Positions 43,858 through 54,124 are shown, numbered from the stretch's first letter. The stretch: 64,000 nt of DNA from Sulfurimonas sp. (GCF_041583195.1 NZ_JBFHGL010000003.1:62001-126000), one strand, 5' to 3'. The notes: generated from the sequence alone by a model not told the origin. Translations and numbers: made by a program.

Positions 43858-45381
43858 CTAAAGAGTTTTATCTTTCATATTTTTAAACTCTTTAATAATT
43901 TCAACCTGTCTATTTTTTATATATTTTAGAAGATGATTTTTTTGATTTATATTTAAATTTAGTAAAAATACTACATTTGAATTATGTTGTTCTTGAGCCT
44001 CTCTCAGTACTATGGCTTCTGAGTTTATAATTAATGGTTTGTTATCAATATTAAAAATTATATCAATGGTAACTTTATCGTTTTTTTTCAAATTAAGTGG
44101 TACATCTTCAAATTTTAGATTAACTGACTCTATAGAAATGTCTATTATGCTGATATCTGTTTTATATCTTTGGTTATTAATAAATAATGAAACACTATAT
44201 TTAGAGTTTGGTGATAAACGAATTGTTTTTCTAAGTGCCGGAGATGTTCTTGAAAATTCCAAGTCTCCAAGTTCAACAGTGTGTTTCTTGTAGTCGATTT
44301 TTACCACTTTATTGCAAACAATGCTATATGGTAATACAGGTGATGTTATTATGGCTCTTTTATCTATCTGTATCGCTTTTTGTTGTAGATAAACTGTTGT
44401 AATAGTTATACTATTTTCTTTAACATCAATAATTTCTGCATCGTGTACTATAGTTAAGCCTTTATAGTAGTTATGTACATGTACTTTAACTTTACTTTTT
44501 TGAAGAAGTTCAAGTAGGTTGTAAACATTTTCTTTATCTTTTTCAAGTAGTTTTGTTTTTGATTCGTTATGTGCTTTTTCTGTATCTAGTGTTTTAGTTA
44601 AATCAAGTTCTGTAACATCGTCAAAAGATAAAATAGCATAGGCTTTTTCTTGAGATATAAGATGGTATTTAAATAAAAAATGTCTCGGCTCACCACGTTT
44701 ATTTTTAATTTGGACATGGAATAGGTTGTTGTGATGTGCTTTTGCATTGTCAAGCCAATAGTTGTTCAATTGGCTAAATAAATATCCTTCATGATGTAAA
44801 AAAAACTCACCTAAATCAGGATACTTATAATTAAATTCTTTTACACTTTCTACATTGAAAAAATTTAAAAAAATATGATTTGCAACTACAGGTCTTCCGT
44901 TCTTCAGCATGATAAGCATAGATTTATCATGGTTATATATATTATATACATACGTATTGAATATCTTTATATCATTTTCATGTTGAAGTTGCTGTATACA
45001 AAAATTTATAGCATCAGATAATTCAGTCGGTGTTGCGGGCTTAACTAAAAATTTTGTTACACCTAAATTTATTGCTTCCATCAGCATTATATGGGCATCA
45101 AATTTTGAGATAAGTATAATTTTTGTATTTGATTTTATATCTTTTATACGAGTTACGGTTTTTACCCAGTCATAACGTCGATCATCTATATCTATAATAA
45201 CTATTTTTGGCTTGTGAGTTCTGAAAATATCTATAGCTTCATCAGCATTTTGTGTATTATAAACATTAGTAAAATGCTCTTCTAAAATATCTGAAACCTG
45301 TTTTCTAAAGTCATATTTATTTTCGATATATAAGAGTTCTAGGTTATTTAAGCTATTTAATATATGTTTATTATCATACAC
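43858..45381 (-). CDS. Response regulator with REC, PAS-like and PilZ domains
   Basis: 507 aa from GTG (SD AAAAGG 9 nt upstream). REC domain at about 13-130, with phospho-acceptor Asp in VIIDIDDRRYD and Lys in LVKPA; PAS-like segment at about 150-265; short coiled coil; a beta domain (about 295-370) resembling the YcgR-type N-terminal partner of PilZ; and a C-terminal PilZ domain with RKTIR (384-388) and DISIES (414-419, with Ser where Gly is usual). It likely joins phosphorelay input and c-di-GMP binding. No kinase gene is adjacent. Confidence 0.75.
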   Translation of the reverse strand: MYDNKHILNSLNNLELLYIENKYDFRKQVSDILEEHFTNVYNTQNADEAIDIFRTHKPKIVIIDIDDRRYDWVKTVTRIKDIKSNTKIILISKFDAHIMLMEAINLGVTKFLVKPATPTELSDAINFCIQQLQHENDIKIFNTYVYNIYNHDKSMLIMLKNGRPVVANHIFLNFFNVESVKEFNYKYPDLGEFFLHHEGYLFSQLNNYWLDNAKAHHNNLFHVQIKNKRGEPRHFLFKYHLISQEKAYAILSFDDVTELDLTKTLDTEKAHNESKTKLLEKDKENVYNLLELLQKSKVKVHVHNYYKGLTIVHDAEIIDVKENSITITTVYLQQKAIQIDKRAIITSPVLPYSIVCNKVVKIDYKKHTVELGDLEFSRTSPALRKTIRLSPNSKYSVSLFINNQRYKTDISIIDISIESVNLKFEDVPLNLKKNDKVTIDIIFNIDNKPLIINSEAIVLREAQEQHNSNVVFLLNLNINQKNHLLKYIKNRQVEIIKEFKNMKDKTL

Positions 45382-45497
45382 AATATATAACCTTTTAAAT
45401 GTAAATTTAATATTAGTATATTATTTTTTAGTTATTTTAAGCTTATATAGATGCAGTTGTGAATGTTTTTGTATATGTTGTGTAGCAAAAAGATATA

Positions 45498-45515
45498 TCT
45501 CGGAAAAATCCGAGA
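45498..45515 (-). terminator. Possible terminator of the sdhABE operon
   Basis: TCTCGGA (45498-45504) and TCCGAGA (45509-45515) form a perfect 7-bp stem with a 4-nt loop, about 20 bp after the sdhE stop. A T-run follows only about 6 nt later, so it is an imperfect intrinsic terminator. Confidence 0.5.
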
Positions 45516-45533
45516 ATATAAGTATAAAGTTAA

Positions 45534-46415
45534 TTAAACGAAATCAACCTTAGTAAGGTGGTGATTAAGACCTAACTCATCAGGAGTACAACCAAGAGCA
45601 AGACCAAGCATTTGCTGCATATGTAATACAGGAAGTGCAACTTCACGACCGATTGCTTCAGATGCATGGTGAGTTTGAGTATCTAGTTTTAAGTGACATA
45701 GTGGACATGGTGTAACCATCCAGTCAGAATCGTTATCCATTGCACCTGCAATTGCATTACCAGTTAATGTAGCAGCAGTTTTTGGTGCTTGTAATTCAGC
45801 ATGGAAACCACAACACTTTGTTTTTTCTGCATAATCAACATTATTACCGCCACAAGCGATGATTAAATCATCTAGTGAAGTAGGGCGGTATGCACTCTCT
45901 GCAGACTTATGAGTTTCATTTTGAAGCTCTGAAGGGCGGATGTTATGACAACCGTAGAATGGTGCAATATTAAAATCACGAAGAGGTGTTTTAACCATCT
46001 CTTTAATCTTATCAAGACCAAAGTCATCAATAATAGCATATAAGAAGTGAGTAACTTCAGATGTACCTTTGTATTCAAGACCAACTTCTGCTAATTTCTC
46101 ATTTACTTGAGCTTTTAGTTTTTCGTTATTATCTAAACGGTGTTTAGTCATAGCAGTATTAAGCTGACATGTATTACAGATAGTAACCATAGTTAAACCA
46201 TGCTTCTCTGCATATGCTATATTTCTAGCATTTAGTACTAAAGATAAAAAGTCATCATAGTCTTGTAGATGTGAAGCTCCACAACAAGAAGCTTCAGTAA
46301 GTTCTACTAATTCTATTCCTAATTTATCAGCAACTGCCATAGTAGACTTCATTTGTTCAGGAGTACTTTGCTTAGCTGTACAGCCAGTAAAAAGTGCGTA
46401 TTTTAATTTTTCCAT
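45534..46415 (-). CDS. sdhE: Succinate dehydrogenase/fumarate reductase subunit E (HdrB-like, two CCG domains)
   Basis: 293 aa. Two cysteine-rich CCG domains with complete motifs: C12, C44-C45, C80, C83 and C156, C201-C202, C237, C240. These domains bind non-cubane or zinc centres in HdrB-type proteins and in type E succinate:quinone oxidoreductases, where SdhE replaces the haem-b membrane anchor and passes electrons to quinone. No TM helix; membrane association would be through amphipathic helices. It starts 9 bp after sdhB. Not the unrelated FAD-assembly factor also called SdhE. Confidence 0.9.
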   Translation of the reverse strand: MEKLKYALFTGCTAKQSTPEQMKSTMAVADKLGIELVELTEASCCGASHLQDYDDFLSLVLNARNIAYAEKHGLTMVTICNTCQLNTAMTKHRLDNNEKLKAQVNEKLAEVGLEYKGTSEVTHFLYAIIDDFGLDKIKEMVKTPLRDFNIAPFYGCHNIRPSELQNETHKSAESAYRPTSLDDLIIACGGNNVDYAEKTKCCGFHAELQAPKTAATLTGNAIAGAMDNDSDWMVTPCPLCHLKLDTQTHHASEAIGREVALPVLHMQQMLGLALGCTPDELGLNHHLTKVDFV

Positions 46416-46424
46416 TTTTATCTC

Positions 46425-47405
46425 CTAGAACTTCACAGTTGATGATGATTTAACAAGCTTTTTAATCTCATCAAGGTTTTGTGATTTTGTAATTGCCCAT
46501 GGTGGTACAATTTTACCTTTTTTAAACATTTTAAGTGCTACAGGTACATGTTTAACGATAGCAGGACCTTCAGAGTAAAGAACTAATCCACCCTCGTCAA
46601 GTACACCGTTTTTAGCAATTGAGTGTTTAAACCCAACTGCATGGCGAGTAGCAACATTTGAAGTTGCAACACCCTCTTTAAACAGCATTTGGTGAAGCTT
46701 AGTGATCTTATCAATAGGATTAACCTCTTTAGGACAAACCTCTGCACATTCATAACATTTAACACAGTCCCAAACACCTTGTTTCTCAGAGTGAAGCTCA
46801 GATAGTCTCTCTTTATGAGCCTGATCACGTACATCTGCTTCAAAACGGTAAGCTTTTGCAAATGCAGCAGGACCCATAAAATTATCGTTTACTTCAATTA
46901 CAGGACAAGCATAGTGACATGCACCACATTGGATACAGATATCTGCATCTAACAGTGCTTCAGCTTCATCTTGAGTAACTATATGTTCATGCTCAGGGTT
47001 TTCATCAACATCAGAGATTAAGAACGGGTGAATTGCATCGTGTTTCTGCCAAAAGTCACCTTTATCAATGATCATATCTTTTACAGAACGCTTGATGCTT
47101 AGCGGTTCAATTGTAAGCTCGTTTCCAAAAAGCTCAATCATAGTTGTCATGCTCTCTTTACAAGCAAGAGTACTCCTACCATTTACTTTTATAGCACAAG
47201 CACCACAAATACCGTGACGACAGCTTCTTCTATATGAAAAGCTTCCGTCATGATCCCATTTAATTCTATTTAATATATCTAGTACAACTTCTTCAGAAGT
47301 TACATCCATCTCATAGTTTTCGTAGTATGGAAGATAATCATCGTTAGCATTAAAACGAAATACTTTGAAGTTTACTTTTTGTGTTGTAATACCATCTGTA
47401 CTCAT
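46425..47405 (-). CDS. sdhB: Succinate dehydrogenase/fumarate reductase iron-sulfur subunit
   Basis: 326 aa. [2Fe-2S] ligands C62, C67, C70, C82; [4Fe-4S] region C157, C160, C163, C167; and C214, C217, C220, C224. The extra Cys (C217) relative to E. coli SdhB predicts a second [4Fe-4S] in place of the [3Fe-4S] centre, as in other type E enzymes. About 80 residues longer than E. coli SdhB because of a C-terminal extension. It passes electrons from SdhA to SdhE. 17 bp after sdhA. Confidence 0.94.
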   Translation of the reverse strand: MSTDGITTQKVNFKVFRFNANDDYLPYYENYEMDVTSEEVVLDILNRIKWDHDGSFSYRRSCRHGICGACAIKVNGRSTLACKESMTTMIELFGNELTIEPLSIKRSVKDMIIDKGDFWQKHDAIHPFLISDVDENPEHEHIVTQDEAEALLDADICIQCGACHYACPVIEVNDNFMGPAAFAKAYRFEADVRDQAHKERLSELHSEKQGVWDCVKCYECAEVCPKEVNPIDKITKLHQMLFKEGVATSNVATRHAVGFKHSIAKNGVLDEGGLVLYSEGPAIVKHVPVALKMFKKGKIVPPWAITKSQNLDEIKKLVKSSSTVKF

Positions 47406-47422
47406 AACTCTACCTCCCTTAC

Positions 47423-49135
47423 CTAGTATGTTCTTGCTTTAAGTTCATGTTTGCCAAGAACGACATCCATGTAATCAAGTGTAATATCACCGTTATTATC
47501 CATATAAGCCATAGTATGCTTTAGGAAGTTTTCATCATCACGAGATTCGAAATCTTCTCTATAGTGAGCACCACGACTCTCATTACGAGCAATGGCACTC
47601 TCTACGATAAATGCTGAATAATCGATCATGTGTCCAAGCTCAATTGCTTCTTGTAATTCAGTATTGAATATTTTAGATTTATCTTTAATACGGATATTTT
47701 TAAATCTTTTTCTTATCTCTTTAACGTCTGCAACAGCTTTTGCTAAAGTCTCTTTAGTTCTAAATGCACCAGCATTTTCTGTCATAGTGTCTTGAAGTTC
47801 TTCTCTTAGTTTTGTTACAGTCTCATCACCGTTGTTACTTAATACAAAGTCGATTTCTGCTAAAGCAGTAGCAGCATCTTCTTCAGTTGCAACTCTTAGT
47901 TCAATTTCATCAACTTCTGCAACCATAGTTTTACCAACGTAGCGACCAAATAGAAGCGCTTCAAGAACAGAGTTTGCACCAAGACGGTTAGCACCATGAA
48001 CAGATACACATGAACACTCACCAGCTGCATAGAAACCTTCTACAAGTTCATCGTTGTTCTTTCTAACGTGACCAGGAATATCTACAGGAATACCACCCAT
48101 TGAGTAGTGTGCAGTTGCAGAGATTAAAATAGGTTCTTTGATCATATCTAGACCTAAGAATGTAAGTGCTAAGTCACGTAATTCTGGAAGTCTTTCCATA
48201 ATTAGATCTTTTCCTAAGTGAGTTAGATCGATATATACAGCATCTTTTCTTGGACCAACACCGCGACCTTCACGAATCTCATTTAAGATAGCACGAGATA
48301 CAACGTCACGAGATGCAAGTTCCATTGCATTTGGAGCATATTTTTCCATAAAACGCTCACCCTCAGAGTTAAATAAACGTCCACCTTCACCACGAGCAGC
48401 TTCAGATATTAAAACACCGTTTCCTGAAAGACCTGATGGATGAAACTGTACAAACTCCATATCTTCTAATGGAAGACCGTGACGAGCTACAATAGATAAA
48501 CCATCACCTGTATTTGCATGAGCATTTGAATTGATTTTATATGAACGTGCATAACCACCAGTAGCAAACATAACTTGTTTACAGTTAAAGATAGCCATTT
48601 GCATATCGCGGATATTAAACGCTACAACACCAGATACTTTTCCGTCTTTGTAAATGATATCTGCAGCATACCACTCATCCCAAAATTTTACACCAACACG
48701 GTGTGCTTGTTCATAAATAGTTTGTAATAATGTAAGACCAGTTCTGTCTTTTGCATAACAAGCACGAGGTGAACTTTGTCCACCAAAAGGGCGTTGAGCA
48801 ATTTTACCGTCTTTACAACGGCTAAAAGCTGCACCCATTCTTTCTGCCCAGCGAATAGTCTCTGGTGCATTTTTACACATAAACTCAACTGCATCTTGAT
48901 CAGCAAGATAATCAGCCCCTTTAACAGTGTCAAATTCATGAAGTTCAACAGAATCTTCGTCACTAAAAGCTGCATTTACACCACCTTGAGCTGCACCAGA
49001 GTGGCTTCTTAAAGGGTGTAGTTTTGTAATAACGGCAACTTTTTTTCCTGCATTTTGCAATTCTCTAGCTGCTGCACAGCCTGCAAGACCGGCACCAACA
49101 ATTATTGAATCGTAAGTATAGATAGGAATACTCAT
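47423..49135 (-). CDS. sdhA: Succinate dehydrogenase/fumarate reductase flavoprotein subunit
   Basis: 570 aa. FAD-binding [15 protein letters not shown] (11-25), the covalent-flavin His45 in [10 protein letters not shown], and substrate-site blocks FHPSG and [16 protein letters not shown]. There is no twin-arginine signal, so it is cytoplasmic, unlike the periplasmic MfrA of Campylobacter and Wolinella. It acts in the TCA cycle or its reductive direction. First gene of sdhABE; no sdhC or sdhD anchor is present. SD AAGGAAA precedes the ATG. Confidence 0.96.
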   Translation of the reverse strand: MSIPIYTYDSIIVGAGLAGCAAARELQNAGKKVAVITKLHPLRSHSGAAQGGVNAAFSDEDSVELHEFDTVKGADYLADQDAVEFMCKNAPETIRWAERMGAAFSRCKDGKIAQRPFGGQSSPRACYAKDRTGLTLLQTIYEQAHRVGVKFWDEWYAADIIYKDGKVSGVVAFNIRDMQMAIFNCKQVMFATGGYARSYKINSNAHANTGDGLSIVARHGLPLEDMEFVQFHPSGLSGNGVLISEAARGEGGRLFNSEGERFMEKYAPNAMELASRDVVSRAILNEIREGRGVGPRKDAVYIDLTHLGKDLIMERLPELRDLALTFLGLDMIKEPILISATAHYSMGGIPVDIPGHVRKNNDELVEGFYAAGECSCVSVHGANRLGANSVLEALLFGRYVGKTMVAEVDEIELRVATEEDAATALAEIDFVLSNNGDETVTKLREELQDTMTENAGAFRTKETLAKAVADVKEIRKRFKNIRIKDKSKIFNTELQEAIELGHMIDYSAFIVESAIARNESRGAHYREDFESRDDENFLKHTMAYMDNNGDITLDYMDVVLGKHELKARTY

Positions 49136-49190
49136 TAGCTTTCCTTAAAAATTAGAATAATGTATAAGTGATCATATCTGATAAAGTCTT

Positions 49191-49196
49191 ATTATA
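49191..49196 (-). promoter_or_regulatory. Probable -10 box of sdhABE
   Basis: TATAAT on the minus strand about 56 nt before the sdhA ATG, giving a leader of about 49 nt. No -35 consensus at the expected distance. Confidence 0.4.
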
Positions 49197-49272
49197 GGTT
49201 AAATTGTGACAAAGTTTGGAGAGAGAAAAGATATGTTACATTTTGGAACAAAATGCTAGTCTAGAAGGTGTT

Positions 49273-50478
49273 TCAAATATGCACACCTTCCATATCTCTT
49301 TTTTGAGCGATTCTATTTTTTTCACCTTGTTGAGCAAATCTTAGAATCTTTTTAGCTTCTTCCATAGCGTTAGCTAAAACTACATTGTTTGGTTTTATGA
49401 AAAAGCCTCCCGATACAGTTATTTGTACAGGAACTTTTGTTTGAGTTACGAATTTCAGTTCAGATATCGCTTCACGAATAGCTTCCATATCTTTATAAGC
49501 CTTGTCTTTTGTCTCACGAGATAATATTACTGTAAACTGATTGTAATCAGTTCTTCCAATTACGTCTGTAGCTTGTTCAAATAAAGATATAGTATAAGCT
49601 ATTTTTTTAAGTGCTGCTTGAGAAAACTCTTGATTAAATGCTCTATTGGTTTTTGAAAAATTATCAACTTCAAGTACAGTTACCGAAGTAAAGTTATTTT
49701 CTTTAAAGTTTTTCTTCTCACCGTATTCTGTAATAAGACCTTTGTGATTATTAATTTTTGTAATTGGATCAATATTACTAGGGTTATCTTTTACATCAGG
49801 CTTCTTTTTCATTCTGATAGATATTGCATCTGCTTCAATTGTACATATTTCGTAGTCTTTTTTACTTTTAGATGGTGATTGAAGGTATGCTATGTCGTTA
49901 TATATTTTTTTAAGTCTTGTGTAGTACCAGATTGATAGTAACAGAACTATAACAAAAGTTGCTATTGTTATTTGAATCATAAAGCTGAATTTTTGAGAAT
50001 CATATTCCATGTTTTTAAAAAGAAGAGAGTTTATTCTGTTTTCTAACACTATATGAGATTTGTCAAGTTCGGTTTTTGTCTGCTCTACGTTCTTTTTTGA
50101 AGATTTATAGTATGTGTAAGCTTTAGTATTGAAATCATCTATAGCACTTGATAATTTATCTAAATCACTTAAGTACTCTTGAGAGTTGCCTAATATATAG
50201 TTTCCCGTAATATCATATTCGTATAGTTCGCGAAGTTTATTTACTTGGTATTGAAGATCAGTACTTTTTCCGTTGTATTGGATCAGAGCAAGCTCTACAT
50301 CTTTTTTATCAATCATCCTTAACGAATTAATTATATCTTTTTGATCTTTTAGTATATCTGTTTTAATATATGAATTAGTTTGCTCAAACGTAAACAACAT
50401 TGCAGATAGTGAAACAAACGTAAAAAACATTAGAAATATCGATATGTTCTTAAACACAGCTTTTATTGATATTTTCAT
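49273..50478 (-). CDS. Membrane protein with degenerate GGDEF domain
   Basis: 401 aa. An N-terminal TM helix (about 10-30), a helical periplasmic region (about 31-170), a second TM helix (about 172-190) and a C-terminal GGDEF-fold domain (about 240-395). The signature loop reads TDYNQF rather than GGDEF, so cyclase activity is unlikely; it may bind nucleotides or act as a sensor. The DPITKINNHKG opening confirms the fold. SD TGGAG. It lies next to sdhA in the same direction with its own start region, and a role in succinate metabolism is not implied. Confidence 0.75.
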   Translation of the reverse strand: MKISIKAVFKNISIFLMFFTFVSLSAMLFTFEQTNSYIKTDILKDQKDIINSLRMIDKKDVELALIQYNGKSTDLQYQVNKLRELYEYDITGNYILGNSQEYLSDLDKLSSAIDDFNTKAYTYYKSSKKNVEQTKTELDKSHIVLENRINSLLFKNMEYDSQKFSFMIQITIATFVIVLLLSIWYYTRLKKIYNDIAYLQSPSKSKKDYEICTIEADAISIRMKKKPDVKDNPSNIDPITKINNHKGLITEYGEKKNFKENNFTSVTVLEVDNFSKTNRAFNQEFSQAALKKIAYTISLFEQATDVIGRTDYNQFTVILSRETKDKAYKDMEAIREAISELKFVTQTKVPVQITVSGGFFIKPNNVVLANAMEEAKKILRFAQQGEKNRIAQKRDMEGVHI

Positions 50479-50579
50479 AAAAGTTACTCCAATTAATGTT
50501 ATAATTGCGCTTATTATAGCACATGTTTTGTAATATTTAGCATATCGACATATCTAACAGTTTTTTAAGAGAATAACAA

Positions 50580-51398
50580 TTGAATATAGAAAATCATTTT
50601 ATTTCACAGTTTAGCAGTGTCAACATAGGAGATGACGGAGCCTATATAAATGGTTATGTTTATTCAAAAGATGCTTTTTTTGAAAACATCCATTTTAAAA
50701 CAAAATGGATGAGTTATTATCAAATTGGTGCAAAAGCAATGTTAGTAAATATCTCTGATGCTATTGCAATGAACGCAAAACCAATGTTCGCACTTTTGGC
50801 TGTAGCTATGCCAAAGAGTATTTCAAATGAACAAATGGCTGAGCTTGTCAGGGGATTTGAAGATGTTGCTTGTAAGTATGGTATTGAGATAATAGGTGGA
50901 GATACTATAGCTAATAACAAACTTGACATAACTGTGACAATTATCTCTAAAAGTAAAAAACCTCTTTTTAGAAAAGGGATAAGAGAGAATGATTTATTGG
51001 CTTATACAGGTGAACTTGGCAGAAGTAAAAAAGATTTGAAAAAGCTTTTAAGCGGTGGTAAAATAAATAAAAACTCTAAGTTCGTAAATATTAAGCTAAG
51101 AGATAAGTTTGTTAGTCAAAATAGAAGATTTTTAAATGCCGGAATGGATATATCTGATGGATTATATACAGATTTGGAAAAAATTCTTGATTCTAATAAA
51201 ATAGGTGCTAAAATTTTTAAAAAGTTAGATAAAAGAATAGTGTGTAGCGGTGAAGAGTATGAGATGCTTATAGCCTTTGACAGACGTCATAAAAAAACAA
51301 TTTTAAGACGTTCAAAACTCTCTAGAGTCAATCTAACCATTTTTGCAAAAGCAAAACAGATTAGATATCGCTCTAGATGTAAAGCAAATCATTTTTAG
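50580..51398 (+). CDS. thiL: Thiamine-monophosphate kinase
   Basis: 272 aa from TTG with AAGAG upstream. Phosphorylates TMP to the cofactor TPP. The Mg-ATP motif IGDDGAYI (17-24), the MNAKPMFALLAVAMP block, GGDT and NAGMDISDGLYTDL are present. About 50 residues shorter than E. coli ThiL, which looks like the normal short form of this phylum because the C-terminal GEEYEML motif is kept. It leads thiL-truD-psd. Confidence 0.92.
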   Translation: MNIENHFISQFSSVNIGDDGAYINGYVYSKDAFFENIHFKTKWMSYYQIGAKAMLVNISDAIAMNAKPMFALLAVAMPKSISNEQMAELVRGFEDVACKYGIEIIGGDTIANNKLDITVTIISKSKKPLFRKGIRENDLLAYTGELGRSKKDLKKLLSGGKINKNSKFVNIKLRDKFVSQNRRFLNAGMDISDGLYTDLEKILDSNKIGAKIFKKLDKRIVCSGEEYEMLIAFDRRHKKTILRRSKLSRVNLTIFAKAKQIRYRSRCKANHF

Positions 51399-51405
51399 GA
51401 AAACA

Positions 51406-52479
51406 ATGGATAGATTTTATTCTTTAAATCATGCAAGTATTGATTTTCATTTTAAACAAAGTCCACGTGATTTTGTTGTTGACGAAATACCACTGTATGA
51501 GTTTAGTGGAGAGGGGGAACACCTGATCCTACATGTTAGAAAAAAGAACCTTTCAACTATGGAGTTAATAGGCATTCTTGCAAAGTATTTAGGTATAAAA
51601 AACAAAGAGATTGGTTATGCAGGTTTAAAAGATAAACATGCTATGACCAAGCAGTATATATCTGTACACAAAAAACATGAGGAACTATTGGAAAAGTTTG
51701 AGCATGAAAATGTTAAAATACTCTCTACAACATACCATAATAATAAAATAAGAATAGGGCACTTAAGTTCAAATAGATTTTATATCAGACTGAAAAAGGT
51801 AAACCCGACAGACGCTAAAAAAATTGATGAAGCATTAAAAAATATATCAAGCCAAGGTATGCCAAACTTTTTTGGGTATCAGCGTTTTGGCAGTGATGGA
51901 AACAATCATATTGATGGTGAAAAAATTGCTAAGGGTGAAAAGAAAGAGCGTAATGTAAAAGTTAGAAAGCTTTTAATTAGTGCATACCAGAGTCATCTGT
52001 TTAATTTGTGGTTAAGTAGAAGGTTGGAAATTAATTCACTTGTTGCCAGTTTTAGTTTAGACGAGTTAGAAAATTTGTTAAATTTACCAAAAAATGAGAT
52101 TAAAAAACTAAAGGAACAAAAACACCCGTTTAAATTACTAGAGGGTGATGTGATGGAACATTATCCGTATGGAAGACTTTTTGAGTTTGATCAGAGTGAA
52201 CATGATTTTGAAAGATTTAACTCCAGAGATATAAGTGTAACCGGTCTGTTATGTGGTAAAAAAGCCAGACTCTCTAGTGGGTATGCACGTGAAATTGAAA
52301 AAGATTTCGACGATAATATAAATGCAGACGGTACTAGACGATATGGATGGGTATACCCTACAGATGTAGAGGGCAGGTTTAATGCACAAGAAGCACAGTA
52401 TGAACTGAATTTTACATTACCAAAAGGCTCGTACGCAACAGTTTTAATTGAAGAGATAGCAAAGCGTAAGCTTGATTAA
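51406..52479 (+). CDS. truD: tRNA pseudouridine synthase D
   Basis: 357 aa from the ATG at 51406 (AGGA 5 nt upstream, right after the thiL stop). Makes pseudouridine at position 13 of tRNA-Glu. The catalytic Asp is in GYAGLKDKHAMT, and the MPNFFGYQRFG and GLLCGKKARLSSG blocks are typical. It overlaps the psd reading frame by 8 bp if psd starts at 52472. Confidence 0.95.
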   Translation: MDRFYSLNHASIDFHFKQSPRDFVVDEIPLYEFSGEGEHLILHVRKKNLSTMELIGILAKYLGIKNKEIGYAGLKDKHAMTKQYISVHKKHEELLEKFEHENVKILSTTYHNNKIRIGHLSSNRFYIRLKKVNPTDAKKIDEALKNISSQGMPNFFGYQRFGSDGNNHIDGEKIAKGEKKERNVKVRKLLISAYQSHLFNLWLSRRLEINSLVASFSLDELENLLNLPKNEIKKLKEQKHPFKLLEGDVMEHYPYGRLFEFDQSEHDFERFNSRDISVTGLLCGKKARLSSGYAREIEKDFDDNINADGTRRYGWVYPTDVEGRFNAQEAQYELNFTLPKGSYATVLIEEIAKRKLD

Positions 52480-53332
52480 CAAATATTATAAAAATAGAGG
52501 ATTAAATAATTTAATGAAAAGACATATTACTTCGGCTATATCGCAAGGATTTGGAAAGTTCGCCAATAAAGAGTTCTCTTTATCTATTCAAACATTTGTA
52601 AATAAAGCATACGTATCTTTAATGGGTTTAGATATGAGTGAGTTTGCTCATCCTAGCTCTTACAAATCACTAAATAAACTTTTCACAAGAAAACTTGAAA
52701 AACAAAGAGAATTTTCTTTGGACGGGGATGATTTTATATCACCATGTGATTCATGGATATCAGCTTGCGGTGAAATCAAAGAAGATACAGCTCTACAAAT
52801 AAAAGGTATGGAATATAGCTGTGGAGACTTTTTAGGAGACAGCTTTAGTGAAGAGGAAAAAGCTCTTGTCAAAGACGGTACATTTATAAATTTTTACCTA
52901 TCACCTAAAGATTATCACCGTTACCATATGCCGACAAATACAAAAGTACTAAAAGTTGTACATATTCCTGGAAAGTTTTACCCTGTAAATGTACCATCAT
53001 TAAATAAAAGAATAAATCTTTTTATAGAGAATGAACGTGTCGTTCTGAAATGTCAAGCACAAAACGGTAAGTGCTATTACATGGTTTTAGTAAGTGCATT
53101 AAATGTAGGTGTGATGCAGGTTGGTTTTGAACCAAATATAAAAACAAATGCAGATGTACAAAATAGCAGTGTGTATGAATATGAAAACATGAACCTTGAT
53201 AAAGGTGATGATTTTGGTTGTTTTGAGATGGGATCAACAATTGTTATATTAACGGAAAAAAATATGCTAAAATTAAATATAAATAATAATGACAATGTAA
53301 AATTTGGGCAAACCATAGCAAAGGTAATCTAA
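52472..53332 (+). CDS. psd: Phosphatidylserine decarboxylase proenzyme
   Basis: 286 aa from TTG at 52472, or 272 aa from the ATG at 52514; neither has a well-spaced SD, so the start is unsure. The proenzyme cleaves itself at the Gly-Ser of MGST near the C-terminus to create the pyruvoyl group that makes phosphatidylethanolamine. The YHRYHMP and FYPVN motifs (catalytic His and beta-chain region) are intact. Follows truD. Confidence 0.92.
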   Translation: MINKYYKNRGLNNLMKRHITSAISQGFGKFANKEFSLSIQTFVNKAYVSLMGLDMSEFAHPSSYKSLNKLFTRKLEKQREFSLDGDDFISPCDSWISACGEIKEDTALQIKGMEYSCGDFLGDSFSEEEKALVKDGTFINFYLSPKDYHRYHMPTNTKVLKVVHIPGKFYPVNVPSLNKRINLFIENERVVLKCQAQNGKCYYMVLVSALNVGVMQVGFEPNIKTNADVQNSSVYEYENMNLDKGDDFGCFEMGSTIVILTEKNMLKLNINNNDNVKFGQTIAKVI

Positions 53333-53338
53333 AAAAGT

Positions 53339-54124
53339 ATGTTTGATACAAAAGAACAGTTAGAAGAGTATATCGAAAAAATATTGAATAATTTAGAGTT
53401 ATTCGAGTGGGATGTACTTCATGTTTCTACAAATACAGACAGAGCTGAAGTTATGGAAATTCTGTCTAAAAGTTTTGTTAACGACAGTTTGAAGAACGAT
53501 ATAAACTTTTTGTATATAACAGATATAGAACATATTAAATACAGCAAAATTAAGCAGGCAATATTTAAAGATATTGTTGCTGAATGGGTAAGTTTCTGCA
53601 ATGAAGTTTTACATATATCTAAAGAACAGGCTATTGAATCTATAAAAAAAGACGGTAGAATCAATTTTATAAACTCTATTGTAAACAACTATTTTAAAAA
53701 ATTTCATAGAATAATATTCAGTGAGATGTTCGAGACATTTTTAGAATATTTTAATAGAGTGCCAATAACAAAAAGCAAGCAGATTTTTATTGACAAGATA
53801 CTTCAAAGCTCACTAAATAAAGATAACAGTTCAATAGCTATACGCAAGTTTAATCAGCTTCACAATAGGATAAGAATAGCTCAGGATAAAAAAAATAAAG
53901 AGATCTTAAAGTTAAAAAATAGAATCAGAGAGTTAAGAACTGAATTAAATAGTAGTGCTGAGATTAATTTTAATGAAGACAATGAGTTGTTATATGATAT
54001 AGAGGATTTAGAAGAGGATCTAGAAGAGTTAGAAGAAACAAGCCTTTATCATTTTGATGACGTTATAGCCAATCTTAGAGACAATATGATAGACTCTATG
54101 AGAGTAGCTAGTTTAGGAGTTTAA
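53339..54124 (+). CDS. Coiled-coil protein of unknown function
   Basis: 261 aa, soluble, almost entirely helical and charged, with an acidic coiled coil (about 195-240, YDIEDLEEDLEELEE). No family recognised. It starts 6 bp after psd and is probably read from the same transcript. The 3' end overlaps another unrecognised gene on the opposite strand by 17 bp. Confidence 0.6.
   Translation: MFDTKEQLEEYIEKILNNLELFEWDVLHVSTNTDRAEVMEILSKSFVNDSLKNDINFLYITDIEHIKYSKIKQAIFKDIVAEWVSFCNEVLHISKEQAIESIKKDGRINFINSIVNNYFKKFHRIIFSEMFETFLEYFNRVPITKSKQIFIDKILQSSLNKDNSSIAIRKFNQLHNRIRIAQDKKNKEILKLKNRIRELRTELNSSAEINFNEDNELLYDIEDLEEDLEELEETSLYHFDDVIANLRDNMIDSMRVASLGV

Noticed and set aside
47423-49135. SdhA as periplasmic methylmenaquinol:fumarate reductase (MfrA)
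   Set aside because: No twin-arginine signal; the protein starts directly at the FAD domain.
50580-51398. ThiL appears truncated
   Set aside because: Shorter than E. coli, but the C-terminal GEEYEML motif is present and the short form looks normal for this group.
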